From positions 461,962 through 525,961 of the forward strand of contig MNCI01028947.1 of NCBI GenBank assembly GCA_015680685.1: 64,000 nucleotides of DNA, in the 5' to 3' direction. This DNA is from Gnetum montanum. Lineage: Eukaryota; Streptophyta; Gnetopsida; Gnetales; Gnetaceae. The notes under the pieces are model-generated. The model did no database searches and was not told the DNA's origin. It saw nothing but the letters and a program-made list of their open reading frames with translations. A program made the translations under genes and the position numbers. Below, piece after piece: positions 56,880 through 64,000 of the stretch (positions within the stretch are counted from its first letter, which is position 1; every line of letters begins with the position of its first letter).

Positions 56880-59440
56880 AATCATTCAATATCCATCAAG
56901 AGGCCCTGCTCCTGCATAATCAGCCCAAGGTGAGGTGGTAAAATTACCAGCTCCTAAACAAGGACAATGTCTCACATTGCCTTCTAATTGCCTTGCTACC
57001 ATCCTAAAAAAGTCCACAGTGGCCTTGGTCATTATGGAAATAAACTTTAATCTGTTCAGTGCAGACATAACTCAAAGCATCCTCATTATGGTCGATCCTA
57101 TCTGACAGTGGTGAATGGTGCTTAGGGGAAGTCTATCAATTTTGGCACAATAAGGATGAAGGTACCATTCTGAATATTTGTGGGATGAATGTCTCTTACG
57201 TAGTCAAAGATATAGCTAAAGCTCTCAACTTGCCCAATGAAGGTGCCAAGGTTGCTCACCTATCTACTAGATCCAACCCTGAAATGGAGATTGTGGTTGA
57301 AGTAGGCATACAACAAAGAAGATAAATCATACCATGAGCTAACCTTGGAAGAGAGAACTTACTTCAAGATCTATACATACCACCTATTCCCCACCAAAGG
57401 GCTCAATTGCATTTCAACTTATGCAACAAGAGGAAGCACCATTCTAAAGGGAAAATTTTCAATTAACCTTCCTGAATACTATTTCATAAAAATCCAACAG
57501 TAGTTTGAAGAGACAAAATTAGGGAGTCCAACATTTCTATTTCCATATGTGGTTAAAGCATGCAAGAATCTTAGGATATAGCAATGATATCCTTTGAAAG
57601 GCTCAGCATGCCTCCTTTACAAAGCTCCTCAAAACCGCAACACCAAGAAAAGATTTAGGTGAGGAGTAAGAAGTTGAAAAGGAGATAGAACCAATAATGG
57701 AAATGTAATAAGAGCTATATTAGTACTTGCAAGCACAAGCTTTTCCATCGCTACCATAACATTATAGACTATTGATGAACCACCTGCAAAGAATAGCTAA
57801 GACTATTAGTTTCAGTAGTAGGGATGAGGCTAATCTATTCTAGGTTATGGATGATGTTGTGCAAACCACCATATCAGTTAATCCAAAAAAAAATATTTTT
57901 ATTTAGTCAAGAGGAGGGGGATCCCAATGATCACATCAAATCTCTAGGAATGTTGCATCCTTTAGGTCACTTTTGAGACTGGAGAAGGCACCACAGTTAT
58001 GGTGCTACAACACAAGGATACAGTAGCATAGCAGAGGTGATCACTAATCACATCAAAGAATCATTCAATGTTCTTGTGGTGCCCCCAACCAATCTAGCAT
58101 GGACAAGGATGCATAAATGCTAACCAGGACCTTAATGACTCCTGCAGTGCATGAGGATGTACTTGATCATTTACTATAGATAAGTCAAGTGATGACCCCT
58201 CTATTTGACATCCTTAGCAATGTCACTATGGCACAATTAAACCTCATCACTACAAAAGGGAAGTTAGTCATGGCTAAGGTCAAGGTAGAGCATGCAAAAG
58301 CTAACGTGCAAAGATTGCAAGAAGAGCTAGCTGCCTTGTATGCTGAATGACGAGATCCTGCCCATTTCATTACACTAGACCAACTAGAGCAATTTTGGAT
58401 GGAGGAACTTACCAAGCTAGAAAAGGAGAGAGTAGCTGCAAAGCAAGAAAAGAAGATGATAGTTTGGAATGCCTCCACTACAGATGCATGAACTAATGCA
58501 CATAAAAAGACATTGACTACTATTTAAGAAGAAAATAAGTAGCTCACTAAAGAGAATGCTCGATTGACCATAGTGAAAAAGCAAAATAAAATTTTGAAAG
58601 AGGGTGTCCACCAATTGAAGGAACAACTGGTGAGGGTCAACCAAGATATGAGTCAATTAGACCAAGAAAATAGAACTCTCTCTATGGAGGAGGTATGTGT
58701 TATTTGCCAGTAGATAGCAATTGAAATCAGTGCATGATAGAACAAGGCCAAGAAACATGAGAAGTTAAAAGAACACTTCTAAGACCAAGTTGGCATGTAC
58801 AGGAAAATTAATGAGAAGGAAATCAAGATGGCCAAGGCCCACATCAACTCTTTGGCAGCACAAAATTCTGAATGGTAGGTCATATTGGATAGTTATGCCA
58901 TGGTCCAACAAGAGGAAGTTAAAAATAAGGATCTATAGATAGAATATTTGAAAGAATACATGGTGTTGGGTAACCTCAAATATGCCAACCTTGCCATGTT
59001 AATAGTAGGTCATCCTAGAAGCAAGTTGGAGAAGTAAGTGATGACCACCTATGGACTGTATGAGAGGGAGTTTATCTATCAAGAGGATGCATTGCAAAAG
59101 TTACATGTGGAAAACATAGAATTAGTGGTGGTCAAAGCTAGTTACTAGGGATAGAAATATGTAGCCTCAAACCTAGCTTAAAGATTGAAAAACTATCATG
59201 AGCTAAGGTATAAAGCTAGGGACTTTGAGGAGGAATGATGGTAGTTTGCAAATTAGTACATCAAGGAAAATTAGATGTTTCTACAACTACCATGCCCTTG
59301 GGATGTATCAACACTAGCACACATCAGCATAGAAACCTAGATGATGCATGACCCAAGGAGAAAGAAGGAAAAATTATAGGCCTTGCTCAACCATTATAAA
59401 TTCCAATGTCCTAATGATAAAGGGAAGTAACCAATGGAAG
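56880..59440 (+). pseudogene. Additional 3' ORF of E
   Basis: The N-terminal globular part (about 57120-57600) includes MNVSYVVKDIAKALNLP, then LTLEERTYFKIYTYHLFPTK and FSINLPEYYFIKI, equivalent to A. From about 57990 the sequence matches B's coiled-coil ORF (GEGTTVMVLQHKD, TKGKLVMAKVKVEHAKA, RLQEELAAL) and continues through ENRTLSMEEV (about 58670) to an end near 59440. Leu heptads predict an extended coiled coil of several hundred residues. Same direction as gag, 3' of the missing pol. Function unknown. Many stops and shifts. Confidence 0.65.
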
Positions 59441-59608
59441 ATTCACCACCTCTAAGCACTACATAAGCCTCCTAGTCTTATTTTGTCTTATCTTGTTTTG
59501 TAATAATGTGTTCCATTTTTGTACAACACTAGCATAGCATGCAAAGAGTCAGTTATTTTATCCATTGTTGGAGTCAATCAATAATACCATACTTGCCCAA
59601 TATTTTGT

Positions 59609-59646
59609 AAAAGACTTGTTCTATCATGTAAATGAACAAGTCTTTT
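59609..59646. repeat. Perfect 13-bp inverted repeat at the E breakpoint
   Basis: AAAAGACTTGTTC (59609-59621) and GAACAAGTCTTTT (59634-59646) with a 12-base loop. It lies where similarity to the 3' end of A is lost. Confidence 0.75.
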
Positions 59647-60087
59647 AGTCATGTATTTAGTCTTGTTTGGTTGACCAATAATACCATACAATCAATAATA
59701 CTAAATGAAAACTCATCCTTGAGAAGTTAATCATGTTACATGTTTGGTTGTAATTTTTTGTCTTTGAGGTCAAAGTTATGGGACTATGTTTACTTAGTCA
59801 TGGAAAAATGATGAGTTATCTAGTGGTATTTTTTATGTTCATTATAAGCCCCAAACTTGAGAAGTATTTCACACCATGTATTTGTAGTTCTAGTGTGCAC
59901 ATTGAAGGTTTATGCCTCCTAGGTTTTCATCTTTACCTTCTATGTTATAGTTCTAGGCTTTGTGCATGTTTTGGGCTTCATAGAATATTTTCAACTTCTT
60001 TTGGACATCCTAGAACCCTACTGACATATTCCTTGGTGTTTTAGCTTTCATCCAAAATTGGTGGAAGAACTATGATAGGAAGGGAAT
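59647..60087. other. Rearranged flank, no gene supported
   Basis: 'aatgaaaactcatccttgag' at about 59704-59723 matches the pre-LTR sequence of B and D in the minus orientation, so family fragments are scrambled here. An 88-codon ORF (59778-60044) is unsupported. Confidence 0.4.
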
Positions 60088-60640
60088 GTGATAACTATCC
60101 TACATCAATGCAAGGGCATTGATACATCCCTCCTACTAGGCTTGGTTTGGCCTCTTTGTCCATGGTATGGTTTTGGATGGCTTAAACTACATTAACGAAC
60201 CTTTGTTAATGTCTAGGTAATAGTGAACCTCTATTATTATTTTACAAACTCTATAAATACTTGGGATGAGCTCTCATACTTAACAATTCATTCTTAAGCA
60301 TTTTATTTAGCTTTTGATATTTTATTTTATATGAAGATCTCTTTCTTTCTTGCATAAGTTTATTTTCTTTCTTATTTTATCTGTTTTTTAAATCATGGAT
60401 TTTACAAGTGTGGCTAGACTCTGTTAGAGTGGTACATTACTTATGTAGCCTAGAACCATTTGGGCGATGTGGAGATTGGCAACTTGTGATCCTTTATATT
60501 CCATAATCGATAGGCTTTATGATCTACTAAATAATCATGTATCAAATCCACAATGGCTTTGGGATCCAACTTTATAAGGCATGCTTATGGAACATGAACA
60601 TAACATGTTTTACCAAATAAATGATGATGTGATATTGATA
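60088..60640 (+). repeat. LTR-like block (possible solo or truncated LTR)
   Basis: Begins TGTGATAACTATCC after a purine stretch 'gataggaagggaa', has CATCAATG/CATTGATA motifs and a TATAAATA box at about 60251-60258, and continues AT-rich. No matching second LTR in the window. Confidence 0.35.
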
Positions 60641-60719
60641 ATTTCATATTATTAAATCATTGCTTAATTTAGGAGATGTGATTCAAAGTTGTAGTTGAGA
60701 TTCTATTAATAATATGAAT

Positions 60720-61310
60720 AGTATAATATGTGACTTCTATCCATAATTATTTTGACACTTGAACATCATTTAAAATATATCTGATCATCTCAGTTATTGA
60801 TCTATTTTTCCTCTCTACAACACCATTCTATTGTGGTGTATATGGCACTGTGAACTCTTTCTTTATACCATGTTTATCACAGTACCACTTAAATTCATTT
60901 GAATTGTGTTCTTTATTAACATTAAATCTTAAAATATTTATTTTAACATTATTTATATTTTCAACTCTTATTTTAAAATATTTAAGTTTTTCTAACACCT
61001 ATGACTTTAATACCATTCCATAAAGCCAAGTCATTTGACTATAATCATCAATAGAGATAACAAAATAATTTTCATTTCTTATTTCTTGTAGTTGTCCTAT
61101 GGTCTTAATCTCATGGTGTCCTGTAAACGGTAGATAGTACATTTTCCCAAACATATAAGAGGCACAATCAAGTACTTCATTTTCATCAAACTTAAAAATA
61201 TTAGGATAAAACTAATGCATATTCTACAAGATTTTAATATTTACATGACCAAGTCTTAGATGTCATTTCGTAGTGAATCTTTACTTTCGATCATGTAAAT
61301 TCTTTTCTCC
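60720..61310 (-). pseudogene. pol: Ty1/copia pre-integrase and integrase fragment
   Basis: On the minus strand: a RLGHVNIKIL block (GAG-pre-integrase, about 61260-61225), then GKMYYLPF, then the core start ISIDDYSQMTWLY (about 61065-61020) and PYTPQ-stop-NGVVERKNRS (about 60850-60803), which holds the catalytic Glu of copia integrases. The order and spacing fit. No RT or RNase H follows downstream on that strand, so only a fragment survives. Unrelated to the Ty3/gypsy elements around it. Confidence 0.8.
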
Positions 61311-61548
61311 ATAAGACCATGAACCCAAGCTACCCCTTCTTCTAAAAATCATTTGTATCCAATTATACATCTCATGGGATAAAATCAATAATTATGACTC
61401 CTATCAAGATCATGATACATTATTTTAAAGGCTAAAATATTATTCCAAGTGAGCTCTTTTAATAGCTTCACCAAAATACTTTTAAATTTTAAGATATAGC
61501 TCAAAAATCTCATTTTGAGTGAAATCACAAGCTAACCATGTGACAAGG
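61311..61548. other. No gene seen
   Basis: Probably the upstream part of the copia fragment, too decayed to read. Confidence 0.3.
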
Positions 61549-62760
61549 ACATCTGCTAGCCTTTGTGTAATTCTCAATGTGCTTATGTAAATGATGTGTG
61601 ACATGAAATTAAATAGTGCATATATCAAGAGGACAAGGTTGAAGCAAGTAGTTTTTGACTTTAAAGGGGATTATTGTTGGGATGTTCAAGATGGTGTATG
61701 CTACTAATCAAGGGGAGTTCATACCTCATAAATCATGGAATGTAAAAGATCAAAGCTAAAGGATAGGTAAATATCAAGTAATTTCTTCTAAGAGGTTCAA
61801 ACGTAGCAATGGAATATGTGATACTCATTCTCATGATTTTGATGTATTAGATATTAATTGTTCTACTAAGTGTGATGGCCTTGATTCATGGGAATGTGGT
61901 GCCTTCTAGCTTATGAAAGTCATTAACCATGCCACTATTAATGATGGGAGAGATGATGAGAACATCATCTAGCCCTTGTGTAATCCTCAATGTGTTTGCA
62001 TAAATGATGCATGACATAAAATTGAATAGTGCACACATCAAGAGGATAAGGTTGAGGAAGTGATTGTTTGACTTTGAGGGTGATGGTTGTTGGAATGTTG
62101 AATTTGAGGTGGTGGTTGTTCAAAAATTATCAATCCCAACTACTTCATTCATGTGATACTAACTACTACACCTATGTGACCCCAACTTCTCCAACCCACT
62201 TGTCTCCTTCCAAACAACAAAGCCACATGATGGTTAACCACCTTATCTACCAAAGTGAATATATATTAAGAGATAGTTGAAGATCCTAAGTAGGCTAACA
62301 AAAAGAAAGAAGGTTAGTTCAATGTAGAGGCTAACTAGAAGTGTGAAGCTTAGTCTCAATGGAGAGACAAAGTAGAAGATTAAAGATTAGTCTTAAGGAA
62401 GAAGGAGAACTAGAATGTATAAGGTTAGTCTCAATGGAGAGGTTAACTAGAAAAGAGAATAAGCAATAGAAGGTTGGTCTCAAGGAAGGAGGCTATGACT
62501 GAGATAGAAGGTTGATCTCTTGAAAGCTTGTATAGGAGAATTTGAGTAAGACGTAAGGTGAAGCACTTGAGAAAGGTTGAGATAATCTCTTATAAGTGTC
62601 TTGTCTTAAGCTTTGGCTCCATGGTGAGTATTTGAGGATTGAGAGAAGACATGTGTGACCTCTAAGATCCCTATGAGAGTTGTGAGTTGAGCTTGGATCT
62701 TCATATTTAATTTATTTCTCTATTTTTTGAGAGTTATCTTAATAAAACAAATATTTCCAA
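61549..62760 (+). repeat. Repeat family F, copy 2
   Basis: Same order and orientation as 1-2340 but shorter. It includes a direct repeat of about 150 bases, 61549-61697 and 61965-62116 ('catctgctagcc..tgtgtaat', ending 'tgttgg(a/g)atgttcaa'). Each half ends with a purine stretch and TGTTGG, which resembles a polypurine tract and LTR start. The final part (62565-62730) matches 2085-2260. Confidence 0.5.
62308..62530 (+). repeat. Loose tandem units 'aaggttagtctcaatgga'
   Basis: Five degenerate units with irregular spacing (about 40-80 bases) within family F copy 2. Confidence 0.45.
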
Positions 62761-64000
62761 GATGGATTTGCTTAGGAAGATTATGGAATGGATCCTTTTG
62801 GGATATATTATGGTAGGCTCCCCATCACCATTATCTATGATCAAATTGTGGTATAAAAAATATTAAAAATGGGTTTATTTTAATTGACCAACATCTCATC
62901 ATGAGTTGTGATATTATAACATGACCTTACCACAACTCATGATCTTCAAAAAATCAAGTTAGAGGTAAAGGGTAGTAGAATGACATCTTTTAAAGTTCTC
63001 AAAACCTAATCAAGACTCATGGTCAAGTCACCATGACCTCACCAAGATTCTTGGTACTTATTTTTTATGTTTTTTTTTTATCATAACTCATTTTTAAGTT
63101 TTCCATGGTTTGTAAACAATTCATGATTAAGTCATAGTATTATAGGCTTTTATCACTAGCAACAACATCACATATGCTTTACTGGTGGTACCCTTTTTTT
63201 ATGAATTTTGAAGTAAGGATTGATGATTTTGAAAGCTTAAAGAAACCTTATTATCCATATGCATTTAAATATTTCATATTTAGTAAAATATAATGTCTAT
63301 GAATCTTTTAATATGAGGCTCTTTTTACCATGAAATGACAAGTAGTAGGTAACATAACTAGTGATCTAGTGTTGGTTAGCCTTTTTGTTGAATTTTGAGA
63401 TGTTATTTTATAATGTAAAAAGGGAACTTATTACTATTGTGCAATTTGACACAACCTATTAATAGTGGTTATGATAGATGCACAACATTTTTGCCATGAA
63501 CAAACAAAGATAGAGCAAACTTGATCAAGAGGGTAAAACTAAATTGGGTAAGTGGTAGAGAAATAGAGAAGGGATGAGTGATTCTGTTTTTAGTTATTTT
63601 GTTACCTCGTCTAGTAGTCGGGTTTGGTTAACATCATCTTCTTTAAAATCATCTCAGGCAATTGATATATATATATATAAGCTAATTATTCATGATTAGA
63701 TCTCATTTGAGCCCATACATACAAGCTCATTGCCCTTGTGGTAGGTAGGTAGGTAGTTAGGGATAGGGGAAAAAATTGACCAAATTGTGAAAACCATAAA
63801 TTGGAATAAAAGAGATTAGAGGTTGCTTAATCAACTCCCATTTTGTATGGACACGGTCAAGATGATGGGTAAATCTCTTAGTAGTACCTCTCTTAGTAAC
63901 ACCCCTAACTATATTTGATGTGTTTTGAATTTTTTCTATTTTTTAATTATTAGCCCTTCTTTAGAATCATACAACCACACCTCCCCCACCACCCACACCA
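62761..64000. other. No gene seen; simple repeats and CATGA-rich text
   Basis: 'actcatgat', 'catgacct' and 'cttaccacaactcatgatc' variants recur between 62900 and 63060. (AT)n at 63665-63679 and (GTAG)n at 63741-63756. No ORF of note. Confidence 0.5.

Larger units (their letters stand above)
51389..59646 (+). mobile_element. Element E: gag-plus-additional-ORF element without pol, 3' LTR not found
   Basis: 5' LTR (51389-52238), tRNA-Asp-type PBS, gag, 3' region, internal U3-like block, additional ORF, 3' untranslated region. Gag passes directly to the 3' region with no pol, as in B, but E lies on the opposite strand and has a different U3. The homology to A's 3' end stops at about 59640, and no 3' LTR is recognised. 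Confidence 0.75.

Noticed and set aside
56886-57068. 60-codon minus-strand ORF
   Set aside because: Short, unsupported and opposite to the start of the additional ORF of E.

Overview
The window looks like nuclear DNA from a land plant with a large, repeat-rich genome. It is AT-rich and gene-poor. Almost everything in it is decayed LTR retrotransposon, nested up to three levels deep, with Athila-like (Ty3/gypsy, tRNA-Asp primed) and Tat/Ogre-like families. No intact host gene, tRNA, rRNA or CRISPR array was recognised. I cannot name the species; a gymnosperm-sized genome would fit but is not proven.

Layout. (i) 1-4396: a repeat I call family F (1-2340), then a weak minus-strand gag remnant. 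(ii) 4397-49803: element A, an Athila-like autonomous-type element on the + strand (5' LTR, PBS, gag, protease, RT/RNase H/integrase, a 3' additional ORF, 3' LTR), split twice. Element D (9070-16091, minus strand, TSD CATGG) sits inside A's RT. Element B (22730-47888, minus strand, TSD ACTAC) sits inside A's additional ORF. Element C (23124-41704, + strand, TSD GTAGT) sits inside B's 3' LTR. (iii) 49804-51388: the 3' remnant of an older element. (iv) 51389-59646: element E, a + strand relative of B with no recognised 3' LTR. (v) 59647-64000: an LTR-like block, a Ty1/copia integrase fragment on the minus strand, a second copy of family F, and simple repeats.

How the parts relate. A, B, D and E share terminal TGATG/CTCATCA-type LTR ends, a tRNA-Asp-like primer site and related gag, but differ in content. 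A keeps a full pol. D keeps gag and protease and then jumps to the integrase tail. B and E have gag joined to a 3' additional ORF with no pol at all, so they look like non-autonomous members that would need A-type enzymes. The additional ORF (globular N-terminal part, long coiled-coil C-terminal part) is preceded in A and E by an LTR-U3-like block of short repeated motifs plus a TATA box.

The most unusual feature is in C, a Tat/Ogre-like element with two RNase H domains. Its protease and RT are separated by about 6.5 kb. That interval holds a minus-strand gene of about nine exons (29620-33525) whose GT-AG introns keep reading phase at six junctions, although the copy carries stops and frameshifts. 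The interval, the C LTRs and the C leader are also filled with a CTCACGCTG-type motif, often arranged as small hairpins, that I do not see in the neighbouring elements. All coding calls below are pseudogenes or degenerate unless stated.
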